Counted from the stretch's first letter, positions 1-11,110 are shown. The stretch: 64,000 bases of DNA from Nelumbo lutea (GCA_022828595.1 JAKGHH010000004.1:54586422-54650421); one strand, 5' to 3'. Notes: a model not told the origin generated them from the sequence alone. Made by a program: numbers and translations.

Positions 1-831
1 AGGAGGGAAGATGATGAAACCTTGAGGAAGTTGAAGAAGGAAGGTAAATGGAGTGGAGACTCAGGATCAATAAAACCAGGTAAATCCTATTGCTTATCAA
101 TGCTTAATTACTGATTAGAAGATTTGGATAAATAGAGAAGGCCATCAAATTAAAACAATGCATGCAACCGTTTTTACCATAGCCAATTTCTCTTTTGGAA
201 AGCCCTAATAATACAATCGCTTTATGTTTTCTTCTCAAGTAGCTTAACCAGATCTTCAGAATTAGGCTTAAGCCTACTAAGTCTCCAAAGAAGTTGCACC
301 AAATGATAAGGATCAAGTATAAGATTTCAATGTATATAAAAGACACAATAAGAAGTAAAATAGCAATTCAAAATCCCTAACTTGGCGGTGTGATGATGAA
401 GATCAGTATCAATAATATAAAAATAGTGATAACAAAATATGAAAACTCTAATTACAACAATGGCACATTATGAAAGGAAACAAGACAAATAATACTAAAG
501 AATAACCTAAAATGTGATAAAAAAATGACGTAAAAAAATAGTGATAGAAAATATGAAAACTTTGATTACAACAATGACATATTAAGAAAGAAAACAAGAG
601 AAATAATACTAAAGAACCTAAACTCTTTGGGGATGAAAAGAAGACCTTGAGGTTAATGATTAGAAGCTGAAAATAAGAACAAAAACGATGAGAAGAAAAT
701 AAATAATAAAGCTAATAAACAAAGAAGATAAAGAATCAATCACCTAGAGGATGCAAAGTAGGAGAATGCAAGACACCAAAAGATTGCATAACATTAACCA
801 TTGGATTAAATGTATGCATATGCACAACTGT
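1..831. other. AT-rich stretch without a recognisable gene
   Basis: No coding pattern, RNA gene or repeat boundary could be supported here. A phrase around 420-480 (aaatatgaaaactctaattacaacaatg) recurs in altered form around 548-580, which suggests a short diverged internal duplication of about 130 bp. Confidence 0.5.
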
Positions 832-1207
832 TACACCAAACACAAATGCACACTAACCGTTGGATTAAATGTATGCACATGCACATTAACTGTTGGACAA
901 AAATGCTTGAGTAGTCGTTGGATTTTGACCATTGGATACACAACCCAGCAGGATTTTGATTGTACACCAAACGCAAATGCACATTAACCATTGGATTAAA
1001 TGTATGCACTTGCACATTGACCGTTAGACAAAAATGCTTGAGTAGTCGTTGGATTTTGACCATTGGATACACAACCCAGCAGGATTTTGATTGTACACCA
1101 AACACAAATGCACATTAACCATTGGATTAAATGTATGACTTGCACATTGACCGTTAGACAAAAATGTTAGAGTAGCCATTGGATTTTGACCGGTAGAATA
1201 CACCAAA
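832..1207. repeat. 131-bp tandem repeat, about 2.8 copies
   Basis: Three successive units start with tacaccaaac at 832, 963 and 1094. The first two steps are exactly 131 bp. The third unit is about 26 bp short and ends near 1207. Each unit carries several sub-motifs of the form accattggattaaatg, accgttagacaaaaatg and gtcgttggattttgacc, so the unit itself looks built from shorter CCGTTGGAT-like blocks. Reading frames in both directions through it are by-products of the repetition. Confidence 0.85.
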
Positions 1208-1210
1208 CAC

Positions 1211-1241
1211 ATCTACATGTGTGAATTCCACACGTGTAGAT
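1211..1241. repeat. 31-bp near-perfect palindrome with ACGTGT core
   Basis: The arms atctacatgtgtg and cacacgtgtagat are reverse complements except for one position. The centre is gaattc-like. The right arm contains ACACGTGT, a G-box/ABRE-like core. The palindrome lies directly after the tandem repeat. It may be a regulatory palindrome or a hairpin end of a lost element. Confidence 0.6.
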
Positions 1242-1301
1242 GCTTCTTTCCAGCACCAGAAGCGGCCACGTCGCCGCCCCTTCTTATGCCCTATGCACTT
1301 T

Positions 1302-1306
<5 letters not shown>

Positions 1307-1359
<53 letters not shown>
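1307..1359. repeat. (TA)n microsatellite
   Basis: About 26 uninterrupted TA dinucleotides. Open frames through it encode alternating Tyr-Ile and are not genes. Confidence 0.97.
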
Positions 1360-1362
<3 letters not shown>

Positions 1363-1581
1363 ATAAGATATAAGATTCCAAAATTTTGGGACAAAACTGT
1401 TCCCATCGTTTTCTCAAAATCTCATCGAACCTCTTCTCCATTTGTGCTCCAACACAAACTAGCAGTGGCAACAGGTTACTCTGGGTTGAGTAATCGTTTC
1501 AGGTACTTGAATCTCCTCTCTTTTTCTTCATTATTGTTCATTTAAGGCAATTCCTCATGGCTATAATTGTTATTCCTGAAA

Positions 1582-1771
1582 ATGTAATTACTTATTGGAT
1601 AAGTGATTCACCAAACACTGAAACCCAAATAAATACTTAAAATAAGTGTAAGTGGTTTGATAAAAAACCTTCCAAACACTAATAAGTAATAATTCAAATA
1701 AGTACTTACAAACAATTATTTATGAAATAAATAATTATTTCTCAAATCACTTGTTCTCCAAACATAGCCTA
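1582..1771. mobile_element. possible Tourist-like MITE half
   Basis: The right edge reads ccaaacatagcc followed by taa. Its reverse complement, TTA-GGCTATGTTTGG, matches the TIR and target style of Tourist (PIF/Harbinger) MITEs. The inside is AT-rich and partly palindromic (ttatttatgaaataaataa). A matching left TIR is not seen; several ccaaacac motifs are the nearest candidates. Boundaries on the left are a guess. Confidence 0.3.
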
Positions 1772-1849
1772 AATCATGGAAATGCAAGCAAAGCCATGGG
1801 ATTCTTGTTTCCAAAACTATTTCAGGGAAACAAATAAATGTGCCAATCA

Positions 1850-2700
1850 ACGGTTCAGCCAACTTAGTTGTAATTCAGACCATTAGACTAATTTCCTTAG
1901 CTAGGTGTCCTAGGGAGTAATGTAGTTCGATCTGAGGTGTCCCGAACTAAGTGCGCAGTCAAATAATCCTGCCAACTGGACGAAACTGAGGTGGAAGGAT
2001 GAATCTACGCATTAGGATCTACAACCAATAGGGAAAGTTAGAGGCCTGAGGAGTTATTCCCTGGGTAGGTACCCTAACGCTCAAGTTAGCTGAATGAAGA
2101 GGTAAGTGGTCGGGCCGAGCAAGTGAGAACAATACTGGTCCGAGCAGAAAAGGTAGAACAAAGGTGTTCAAAGTCCAAAAGTCCCTTACCTTGAGTGGAG
2201 ATTACCTATTTATAGTTGGACATCTGTGTTCTAAACGAATGAAGCTTCCAGGGTTGTTGAGATGAGGTTGCCTGCCGAGGTCTTTAGGATGTCTCCTCTT
2301 CCCCAACAGAGTTAACTTCCTTGTCCATGAGGACACCCCTTGGTCATTTATCTATCCTACATGGTGTTGACGTGGCTACAGAGAGAAGATGGCCACGGAG
2401 GCTTCCACGTGGCATTCCTTCCAGCTCAACCATAACCCAAACACTACTCCAGTTTCGAAGTTGAGCATAGTGCTCGGCCACGGTTAGGTGTGGAAGAGCT
2501 CTGTGGTCCTTGGTTGAGGAACTTGTCAATTAGTTTTTCTTTTTCGAGTTGAGTGGCCTAGGGTGAAGCTGGTTTATTGGGTGAACCTGCTGGTTCGACG
2601 CTCATGTCATTTTCGAGACGGGTCGGTAGGCAAATGCATCGTTTCATCTTCTTGAGGTCATGCGTGTGTGGAGTGCGGTGTTGAATTGACGTCATTGATT
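1850..2700 (-). mobile_element. probable Tat-type LTR region (minus strand)
   Basis: Read on the minus strand, a TATA box (CTATAAATAGG, 2205-2215) is followed by ...ctccactcaaggtaaggg. The same order of signals (TATAAATAGG..., then CCAAGGTAA) is seen in the clear Tat LTR at 51209-51730. Upstream on the minus strand lie cacgtgg motifs typical of LTR U3 regions. The region precedes a plus-strand antisense ORF at 2862, as expected if a Tat element runs on the minus strand. Exact LTR ends could not be fixed. Confidence 0.5.
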
Positions 2701-2727
2701 TGACTTGATCTAGGCCGTTGGATAGCC

Positions 2728-2736
2728 TTATAAAAG
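2728..2736 (+). promoter_or_regulatory. TATA box for the antisense ORF at 2862
   Basis: TTATAAAAG lies 126 bp upstream of the ATG at 2862. The second copy of this ORF class (ATG at 50355, minus strand) also has a TATA-like box about 140 bp upstream. The two elements therefore appear to carry a dedicated promoter for the antisense ORF. Confidence 0.55.
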
Positions 2737-2861
2737 ATGGGTGGCAAGCCATTTCACTTTGTCATTTGCAAAGAGTTTGCTCCTTAGAGTTCGACGAGAA
2801 ATAGTCCTTGATTGGTGCTTCGAGTGTTCCACGGTGTAGTCTCTTCATTCCTTCTGGTAAG

Positions 2862-4287
2862 ATGTCTTCATCTTCCTCATCTTCTTGTTCTTGTTCTTCA
2901 TCTTCTTCGTTTCATTATCGGAGTAGTGAGTCTGAGTCCGGGTCTCAGCCTGAGGCTGCCACGCTCGTGGTCCGTGAGATCGGTGGCCACAGGGCCAAGG
3001 TTGATAGGCTTGAGAGTGAGGGTGTTGCGGTGGAGGAGGCCATGACCTTTTAGGGAGCTGAGGTCGATGACACCAAATTGGAGATTGTGTCAAATGAGGG
3101 AACCAACGCCTCTGCACAACTCGACAACCAATTTGTGTCTACCCCCAACAAATTGACTCCGGGGGACTTGGCCCAAATCAGGGCCTTGTACTAAATCTCT
3201 GTAGAGTATGAACTAAGGTGCCCAAGCACTGGTGAGCGGGCTACCTCGGCTCAGCCTGGTAAGATCTGTCTATGAGCACAACCTGATAGCCAGGCTGAAG
3301 TTTCCCCTGAGCGAGGGTATCGTTGCGGTGCTGAGGTGGTACCACGTCCAGCTGGTCCAAGTAATGCTCAACTCCTTTAGGTATCTAGTTGGCCTCCTCT
3401 GCTACTACTTGGTCCACGATATAGACATTACCATGTTGATGTTTACCTGCTTCCTGCACATGAAGAAGCACTAGCAGGGTTACTACTATTTATCGGCTCG
3501 ACATCATAACAAGGTGCTCGTCAAGGCTCCCTCCTCGATGAAGCACTGGAAGGAGAGATTCTACTTTGTGCACTGCCTGGGGGGCTGGTCATTCCCTGCC
3601 AAGCTATGTGTCCCGAGGACCAAGGTGAAAGTGCCAGCTGAGGCTAAGCTATCTAGGGAGGAGTCAACGGCTATCCGACAAATAGAGAGGATTGACGTGC
3701 AGGAGTACACATCATTCTCCATGTTGATCCGCACTGGGCTGGTGTCCAGCACGGTTGAGCAATGCCAGTCTGATCTGTGGGTTGTGCAATCTTTCTTTTC
3801 TTTACTTTTTGAACTCATCTTTACTTGGTTCTAACTTGGTGGTATACTGTATAGAAGCGGATATGGCCAGTGCTGAAGAAAGGGCTTGGTGCATGAGGGT
3901 TGTGGTAGAGAGGAGAGAATAGGTAGCTAAAGCTTTGGGTGCGTAGCCCAGGGCCGTAGAGCAACAAAGGCGCTCGACAGAGTGCATGCCTCGATAGGGG
4001 AAGAGGTCAAGGCCCACTGAAGAGGTCATCATGGTCGATTCTGAGGAGTCCACAGCCCAGTTCAGTCAATCATCAGTGCAGAGGGGGGATGTTCCAAAGC
4101 ATGCCACAGTAGAGAACTCAACCGGGGTGTATGTGCCGCAGTGGTCTTTCGATTGGAGGACACCCTTGAAACATAAGGGGTGTCTGAGCAACTCGCTCGG
4201 GGTCTGATGCTCCCTAGCATCAAGCAGGATGCCAATGACCATACCAACGACTTCTTGGAAAGCACGGCCATGCATCAGGCCATGGCG
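2862..4287 (+). pseudogene. decayed antisense ORF of a Tat element (gypsy-type transposon domain, Transposase_28-like)
   Basis: The frame starts with a Ser-rich N terminus (MSSSSSSSCSC...). After a stop at 3051 it continues in the same sense from 3190. Recognisable pieces are LYEHNLIARLKFPLSEGIV...LRWYHV near 3265-3345, and YYLSARHHNKVL...HWKERFYFVHCLGGWS near 3480-3590. They match the layout of the plant 'putative gypsy type transposon' domain: an FPLHP..R..LRRYG-like block followed by a WK.RFF(F)V block. Later text (VPQWSFDW near 4131) fits the C-terminal part. A GTGAGT donor follows at 4288. Stops at about 3051, 3192, 3472 and 3832 show that it is dead. This ORF class is known to lie antisense to gag-pol, before the 3' LTR of Tat-lineage elements. 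Its function is unknown. Confidence 0.7.
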
Positions 4288-4319
4288 GTGAGTTCGACTT
4301 TATTTGTTGTTGTTTATTG

Positions 4320-4835
4320 CTTTTCTTGACAAACTAAGCCCTATAGTGAGAAAAAAATCTTCATGTTAAAAGAAAAGTAAGAAGAACCTTCAACTTTCTT
4401 GTTCTCTCTATAATTTGATTCATGTTTCTTAAAGCAAGAAGAGCAAGAACTAAAATAAGGTGCTCTTACGAAACCATAGCAATGATGTATCAATACTCCA
4501 TTAGTTATACATGAGAGGTGGAGAATAAAATGCCAAATCACTTGAACCTGGAAGACAAACAGTGTTCTTACTTGGTAAATTTGAGGAAGACAAGTAGTTT
4601 TCTCATTTGTATTCAATTCTAATATAGGGGAAATTTGCTTCAAAAAAATATGTTTCTCTTTCCATTCATTGTTTTCTCTTCATACAATAAGGATAGTGAG
4701 AAGAGGGAGAGGAGATTTGTCTTTCTCTCCAAACTATGGTGATGAGGATGGTGAAAAGAGGGAGTGGAGTTTCATCTTTCTCTCAAGACTATGATGATGA
4801 GAAAGGTGATAAGAGAGAGGTGTTTAATAGAACAC
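4320..4835. other. no gene seen
   Basis: AT-rich sequence. Around 4690-4820 two versions of a phrase (agaagagggagaggagatttgtctttctctccaaactatggtgatg) repeat at about 65-bp spacing. Nothing else could be supported. Confidence 0.45.
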
Positions 4836-4839
4836 CATC

Positions 4840-5614
4840 CAACAATAAATACATCAGATGTTTAATAGATTTATACATCGTCCAATAAAAGATAGATTGG
4901 ATGGTATTTAGTAGACTTAGACAACATCCAACAATAAACAAATTGGATGGTGTTTAGAAGATTTAGACATCCAACAATAAATAAATCAGTTGATGTTCAA
5001 CATATTTAGACATCACCCGACTACATAGGTCGAATGATTGCTTACAATTTTGATTCATCAATTCCACAAGTGATAAAATAATAAATACACCCTCAAAATT
5101 CATCTAAAACGCAACAGACCACAAGGTTGTATATGATTCTCACAAGTATATAGGTCATTTGGAATAATGGAGATCGGATGGTGTTTTACAAACTTAGAAA
5201 CCATCCGACACTAAATAGACTAGATAATTTCTTGCAATTTTGAAAAATCACTTATAGCTGCAACATCTATCCCCCATATGATCTACTTGTAGTTACACCA
5301 TCAAATGCATCTAGAACCTAATAAACCACATGGTTCTATAAGATTCTCATATGTGTATAGACCATTTAGTATAGAGCAGATTGGATAGTGTTTTATAGAC
5401 TTAGAAACCATCTAACATCACAAAGTTCGGATGGTTTATTGCAATTTTGAATCATCAATTGTAGTTGCAAATATCTATTACTCAGGTGATAAAATAACAT
5501 TTACACCTTTAAATTCATCTAAAGCCCAACAAACCATAAGGTTATATATGATTCTCACAAGTGTATAGGCCATCCAATACGGGGAAGACCGGATGGTTTT
5601 ACAAACTTAAAAAC
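4840..5614. repeat. ~207-bp tandem satellite-like repeat, left part
   Basis: The block ggatggtgttttacaaacttagaaaccatcc occurs at about 5176, 5383 and 5591, giving steps of 207 and 208 bp. Units share the segments gattctcacaagtgtataggcc, aattcatctaaa.cccaacaaaccacaaggtt and cttacaattttgattcatcaa. Within a unit ggatggt...accatcc forms a short inverted pair. Earlier, more diverged units reach back to about 4840. The array continues after the hAT insertion, at 6762. Confidence 0.75.
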
Positions 5615-5622
5615 CATCCAGC

Positions 5623-6753
5623 TAGGGGTGTTAGTGGACTGAGTTAAATGGTAAACCCGGCTTAACCCGACCCTAATGGATCGGGTTCAATGAAGCTAAA
5701 TAGGGTTTAGGGTTGGGTTAGAGTTCTGGAACTCGAACTCGAGTCGGGTTTGGGTCGGTGTTGGGTTTATAGCAATGCAACCCATCGGGTCATAATGCCT
5801 CTCTTATAATATGTAAGGGACTACCACACCGTTAGGGGTATGGTTGTAATTATCTATAGCTCTAAGAGACTAAAACTAACCTAATAAGGTGAAAACCCTA
5901 AAGCATTTTCCCCTTTACCTTATGAAATCGAAAGGAACTCTTCGAGGAGAGACGCATAGACCAAACTGATATTGTAGTTTGTAGATTAGAGATACATGCA
6001 CTACCATTGTTTCAAAGGCAAGCTCAAGGTATTTACATTAATCATTTTCCCTTTTTAGTTCTTTTCATATCTTTAGTTTTTCTGTCTTTTCTTTTTTTTT
6101 TTTTTTTTGTTCATGACATCTTGTGTTGTACGATTGTACTATTTTATCTTTTTTTATTCTTGTTTTTTCTTTCTTCACCCAAATAGTACTTTGTACTCAT
6201 GCAAATGTAAAAGACTAAAATATGTTGTCTTGTTTTAAACTTAAACAGTTACATTTTTCATTTAAATGAGGTTCTTTCAATAGGTTTACAATAGGTCTAA
6301 TGGTTGTTACTTCTTATTTCTTAATTTTTCTTCATTAATTTAAACACCATTTGTTTTTCTTTTTTTGGATAGATAATGGCCAGCACCACTTGCCTTACTC
6401 TAGTTATTTGTATTATTCTATTTCTATTTCAAAATATAGTTCTTTTATCCAATTTTTCTTTTATTTATATTCTTAAATTATTAAATAGGTTGAAGTTTGA
6501 CCACACAATGTCACAATAATTTAATTTGGTGTTGTCCGGGATGGTATCTTTTTCAACACCAAAGCGTTTCAGAATGCCATCCTCCACCTCAAGTCATTGG
6601 TCGGGTTGGTATCGAGTTCAACCCTATAGGGTCAGGGCAGGCTCGAAAAATTGGTATTGCCTACTCGGGGTGGGGCGGGTTCGGGTGGAAGTAATGGAGA
6701 ACCGGGTTAGGGTTGAGGCAAACCCATTCTAAACCCGACCATTGACATCCCTA
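5623..6753. mobile_element. non-autonomous hAT element with 8-bp TSD
   Basis: The left end TAGGGGTGTTAGTGG and the reverse-complemented right end TAGGGATGTCAATGG are hAT-type terminal inverted repeats. The element is flanked on both sides by CATCCAGC (5615-5622 and 6754-6761), a perfect 8-bp target duplication. The total length is 1131 bp with no transposase frame. Just inside both ends the sequence is rich in cgggt/acccg words (ggcttaacccgaccc, gggcgggttcggg), as is usual for this MITE-like group. It inserted into a satellite unit, so it is younger than the array. Confidence 0.92.
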
Positions 6754-6761
6754 CATCCAGC

Positions 6762-7100
6762 ATTATACAAGTTGGATGATTGCTTACAATTTTGATTCAT
6801 CAACTACACAAGTGATAAATATAATAGACATGGCCTCAGATTCATCTAAATCCCAACAAACCACAATGTTGTATATCCCCAAATGATCTGCATGTAGTTG
6901 CATTATCAAATGCATCTAGAATCGAACAAACCTCATAGTTCTATACGATTCCCATGTGTACAAATCATCTGGTATAAGGCAACCCAATTGGTGTTTTATA
7001 GAGTTAGAAAGCATTCGGCATTGAATAGACTGAATGTTTTTTTAGCATACATTCTGGAAAAATGTGTTATTAGTATAAATCATCCGATATAATTGAAAAT
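6762..7100. repeat. ~207-bp satellite-like repeat, right part
   Basis: After the hAT element the interrupted unit resumes (attatacaagttggatgattgc). It proceeds through the family blocks aattcatctaaatcccaac, catttgtatat and gtgttttatagagttagaaagcattcggc (about 6990), decaying near 7100. Confidence 0.7.
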
Positions 7101-7248
7101 ACATATACAAAGGTTAGAGTAGATATAGGATAAGTACAATCCATATTAAACAAGAAAAACAAGATTTTACTTAGAATGCCAGGTATTAGCAAAAGAAATT
7201 ACATTTGTCTATAGTTAGAACCAAAATAGAGTTAATTAATGACAAAAA

Positions 7249-7485
7249 TCATATAAGAGTCCATTGTGTTTTCCTCTTGGGTCTACTTTTGATCCCATAT
7301 CCTCTTTTGTATGCTTTGCTTTGAGAATCTTCCACCATGGTCTCTTCATCAACTAAATGTGAAGTAGCAAGATCAACAACACGGTTACAAACTTTTTTCC
7401 TCTTTTGTCTTGCATGTATCGAATTATTCGATGCATGCTCAATTTCATTACATGCTTCATTGTTAGTTGTGGATACACCTATCAA
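7249..7485 (-). CDS. unrecognised short reading frame, basic, possibly a gene fragment
   Basis: A 78-codon frame with a basic end (ARQKRKK, then SRPKRKTQW) and an acidic middle. Upstream on the same strand the frame continues with plausible codons past one stop into SSPHSTLANLEHEHRQDVHK (about 7486-7565). This suggests a longer, broken coding region. No family was recognised. The KRKK and RPKRK clusters would fit a nuclear or DNA-binding tail, but that is speculation. Confidence 0.3.
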   Translation of the reverse strand: MIGVSTTNNEACNEIEHASNNSIHARQKRKKVCNRVVDLATSHLVDEETMVEDSQSKAYKRGYGIKSRPKRKTQWTLI

Positions 7486-7676
7486 TTAAGCAATAACATC
7501 CAATGCTTTGTGAACATCTTGCCTATGCTCATGTTCTAAATTTGCAAGAGTAGAGTGGGGAGAAGATTTTTCAATGTTTCTTGATGAAATAAAATACAAT
7601 AAATGACAATTCATTATTTAAGAATATAAAGGTCCAAAATACTAAATAAACTACTAAGTTAAATTGACACAAAAAT

Positions 7677-7862
7677 TTATAAGAATATAAATGGCAATTT
7701 CCCTCCAGAACTAATAACCCCATCTATGTTTTTTGACAAACACTTTGATTTACCATACATGGGCAAATAGTACAATTCAGCCAAGGATGGTGTCCCATTA
7801 TGTAAGTAAGACCTATAGGCCTCAATGCTCCCAAAATGAAAATCTTGGATAAAGAAAAAATA
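7677..7862 (-). pseudogene. unrecognised coding-like remnant
   Basis: A stop-free minus-strand stretch ending in TAA at 7677 reads like ordinary protein (…GSIEAYRSYLHNG…LAELYYLPMYGK…). It has no Met start nearby. It may belong with the frame at 7249-7485 as part of one decayed gene or transposon protein. The family is unknown. Confidence 0.25.
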
Positions 7863-7869
7863 ATATCAT

Positions 7870-8538
7870 TTGTATCCTTGAGATTTGTTGGATCATACTC
7901 TTGTCCTCAAAATAGTCCCAAATCTAGTCAAGAGTATGCACTAATCTCCATATTTTGAAAGACTTTGTTAACCCTGTCTTGTTACACAACAAGATAACCA
8001 GTCCACATTTTAAAGTGTGCATAAGACATTAACCTAGAATTTGAATTCCTCTATGAAGATTGCCAAATGGATGGAAGTATCGCTTTGAAAAAGAAGTCCA
8101 CATGGATGTTTCAGCCCTATTTTGTTCATTTGCATTGTATACGAAGTAAAATAAAACCTAAATCAAAATAACACCCAAAGCAAAAGTAAACTAGAATTTG
8201 CAATCTTTCCATTTGCACTCTCATGCATTTGTTTTAGTTCAAATAAAATTGTGTTGCAAATAAATAGAGCCAAAAGAACAAATTTTACATTAGTAATGTT
8301 ACTAATGAATAAATTTATGTTTCCCAACCCACATCTAGACAAATAATATTCTTAGGCCTTTAAGGATTACTTTGATTCTCCATTAACACATCCAATCTAA
8401 TTCAGGACTTGGTTGGTGAATAATTTTGTAATGGGTGCATGATAGAGATCCCTTTAGTTGCTAGATTTGTGACACTAGTGATTCATGTAATACAAGGTTA
8501 TAGGTATTAAGTGGATTGTAGTTTAATATTAGAAAATG
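7870..8538. other. no gene seen
   Basis: AT-rich sequence without recognisable coding, RNA or repeat structure. Confidence 0.4.
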
Positions 8539-8543
8539 AATAG

Positions 8544-9286
8544 TGTGAGTGGTATGGTAAGGCTACGTATGGGGGTCTCCTTGAAGGACGAAGGAAGGCT
8601 CAAAGGTGAAAGGGTAGGTTAAAGGCTATGGTTGACAAAATGTTGTTCTCGTTATGAGCCAGGCCTCCTTTTATAAGGAGAGATTTTGAGGTCCTAAAAG
8701 GGAAAAGCCAAAAGAGTTTGATTCCCACTTGGAAAGGGGATCTTTGATTCGGTGTCAATTATTAGGGAGACACCGCTGGGGTTTCACCACGTGTCTTATG
8801 AGATATCTCAAGGACGATATTTCCTTTTGTTTAAGGATTCTCATAATACGCATATGTTACTTCCTTTTGCGACTCTCCTAGACTGACATGGCGTAGATGA
8901 TGTCATTACTAATCTTACATGTCTTTCTTAATCCTATTGAGCGTCTTGACACGAGTGATGTTGGTCAATCATCGTGTTCTTTCGTTCGTCGCCGACACGC
9001 TATGGCTGTGAGCTCATCACAAGTTTGCGATGGCTTTGTGCTCATCATAGGCTTGCGATGGCTTTGAGTTTATCTTTGGTATTGCGGCTTTGGGTTTATT
9101 ACAGGTCTGTTGTGGCCCTAAGCTCATCGCAAGCTCATTTTAGGCTTTGAGCTCATCGCACCCCTATTAAGGCTATGATCCCATCGTAGATTTGTGTCGA
9201 GTCATGAACTCGTCACGGGTATCTTCATGACATTGGCTTAGCGCCTTTTGTGCTATTACGGTTGTGGTGACCAACATGTACCTACA
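8544..9286 (-). mobile_element. Tat-type LTR (minus strand), 3' LTR next to a polypurine tract
   Basis: On the minus strand the LTR begins TGTAGGTACATG at 9286, immediately after the polypurine tract GAAGGGGGACTATT. It ends ...CCACTCACA at 8544. A minus-strand TATA (CTTATAAAAGG) lies at about 8667-8677. The U3 part contains a 28-bp tandem repeat. The flanks both read aatag (8539-8543 and 9287-9291). The right copy is also part of the polypurine tract, so this may be coincidence rather than a solo-LTR duplication. Confidence 0.65.
9002..9190. repeat. 28-bp minisatellite inside an LTR
   Basis: Units atggctttgagctcatcac/aagcttgcg start at 9002, 9030 and 9058 with an exact 28-bp period. More decayed units run to about 9190. 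The array lies in the U3 part of the minus-strand LTR, where repeats often act as enhancer-like or unstable segments. Confidence 0.75.
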
Positions 9287-9291
9287 AATAG

Positions 9292-9440
9292 TCCCCCTTC
9301 TTATTGGTAAGTGGGAGCTTACTGATAAGCATTTGTGTCGTCAGTGTTCGCTTTGAAGGTCTGTGGCAGAGTGAGGCATATGGAGAGCTATGGGTGTCAT
9401 GGCACCTTGTTTCTTTGAACCAGCCTTGATCTTCTTAAAT
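9292..9440 (-). mobile_element. short internal remnant of the same Tat element
   Basis: This sequence lies just upstream of the LTR on the minus strand and carries the polypurine tract at its edge. It looks like the 3' untranslated part of a Tat element. The rest of the element is missing. Confidence 0.4.
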
Positions 9441-9582
9441 ATAGGTTCAAATATTAAATGGAAGGATTTTTCTCCACAGATTAGTCTAGATTGTGTGATT
9501 TAATAAATGAAATTTAATTGAGACCATACTCTAGTTCTAATTATCTCAATTATTTGAATTTTTTTCTACAAAGAAAAAAAAG

Positions 9583-10270
9583 TTATTGGAAATTTCAGTC
9601 CTCTATTTTCTATATTTGATGTGTCCAACTCTTATCCCATCTACTGTTGAGTGACCAGAAAAACCACTATTATTATACTTTTATTACTAAAGAGGGATAT
9701 TATTGTAATTTGCATTAGAGTTTAGTGACTTCATATATAAATAGAGATCCAACAGACTAGGAGATCAATCTTTTCTCCCATTTGGTAGTCTCTTCTCTTC
9801 TCTTGACATGACTACTCTTCTCCCTCTCTTCTCCTTTTCTAATTCTAATACCATCAAGCTAGTGTTTACATTTCCCTTAGAGGTTCCAAACTATTAAAAC
9901 CATTATAACTAAATCTCATAACCTACCAACCAAATTGAGGATCTCTAGTGTTTATCGTGAGCTTTCTTAGAGATTTAAGTCTGCAAGTTCAGCACACAAA
10001 AAGTCTATATCTGAGGTTGTGTTATATGAAATTTAGTCACCAAGTGTTGCATTAACCTAATCTAGCCATGTAGGATATGGTTTCTATATCAATATTGTCA
10101 TACATCCTAAGTTTTTCATAGATCAACCTACTTTTCCCACATAGCCGATGCTTGATATTTTTGTCTATTAATTAAAAAGGTTCTAGCAAAGGAAGGGTCA
10201 TAAAATATGCACAGTAAATCAATCAAAAAAGAGAAAAAAACAACAACCATGTTTTCGTTATCAGCACAGG
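9583..10270 (+). mobile_element. possible Copia LTR with primer-site-like motif
   Basis: The start (tattggaaatttcagtcc) resembles a TGTTGGAAATTT Copia LTR start. A strong TATA box (TATATAAATA, 9734-9743) is followed by a CT-rich leader. A TTATCAGCACAG motif at about 10259-10270 resembles a Copia primer site. No Copia coding sequence follows. It could instead be a host promoter fragment. Confidence 0.3.
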
Positions 10271-10861
10271 TACAAAACTCTCAATAAAGCTTCTTATAAG
10301 AGCATATGCTTCAAAGTAGAGATAAACAACTAAGTAAATCTTTAGTATAAGTATAGAATGCTTAAGTTCTCCAATATTTCAGCTTTATGGAAAGATCTCC
10401 TCACACAAATAAATAAATCATAATACATACTGCAAATGTTTGCCTGTAAATTGTGGACTCTCCACCTCCTAAATGAAGTTCCCTTTGCCACCATTCAAAT
10501 CAAATGTCAGGACTAAGAATATCTAAGAAGGTAAATTCATAGGATTTAGATGCATTGAATCCTCTGTTATTCTTCACTAAGAATTCATTATCTTTCTTTT
10601 ATCCAAAAAAAAATTATCTATTATCTTTCTTCTCTTATTTGGATCTCAATGTCTTCAATCTCGGATCAACTACATTTTCATTTTTGTATTTTGAAAAGTT
10701 CTACTACATTATCTACAAAATTCTAATTCTATCTTTCTTTCATGGTTGTAACTTGTAAGTGCAAATCTGATCTTTATTGTTAGTCATGTATGGCAATTTT
10801 TCATGAAGTTTCTCCCATTATGCTTCTAAATAGAAAAACATTGTAAATTTGTAATAATTAT
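10271..10861. other. no gene seen
   Basis: AT-rich. A 67-codon frame at 10555-10758 is Phe/Ser/Leu-rich low complexity and is not credible as a gene. Confidence 0.4.
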
Positions 10862-11110
10862 GTAAGCGGAATGGTAAGGCAACAAGGGATGGTCTCCTTG
10901 AAAGACATAGGATGACCATGAATTTGTGTGAACGAGGATGCAAGGGAGGTCTTGGATGAAAGGGAATTGTAATGTAGCAGGAGGAAAGAGTTGGGAGACT
11001 GGGAGGCAAGAACTCTCGAGACTGATCTCTTGTGGAGGTATTCGAGTCTCCCCTTTTTTGTAAGGGAGCCTAGAGGCTATAACGAGAAATGTACAAATAA
11101 GGACTTTTTT
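10862..11110 (-). mobile_element. second, truncated LTR related to 8544-9286
   Basis: The left edge (tgtaagcggaatggtaaggcaac...gggatggtctccttgaaagac) matches the left edge of the LTR at 8544 (tgtgagtggtatggtaaggctac...ggtctccttgaaggac), in the same orientation. On the minus strand it would be an LTR 3' end (...CCGCTTACA). No primer site follows, so this is an isolated LTR fragment. Confidence 0.5.

Noticed and set aside
1154..1545. Frames of ~100 codons on both strands with Tyr-Ile runs
   Set aside because: They are produced by the (TA)n microsatellite and the 131-bp tandem repeat.
9000..9200. CRISPR-like regular repeat
   Set aside because: The 28-bp units are contiguous with no spacers and lie in a plant LTR; it is a minisatellite.
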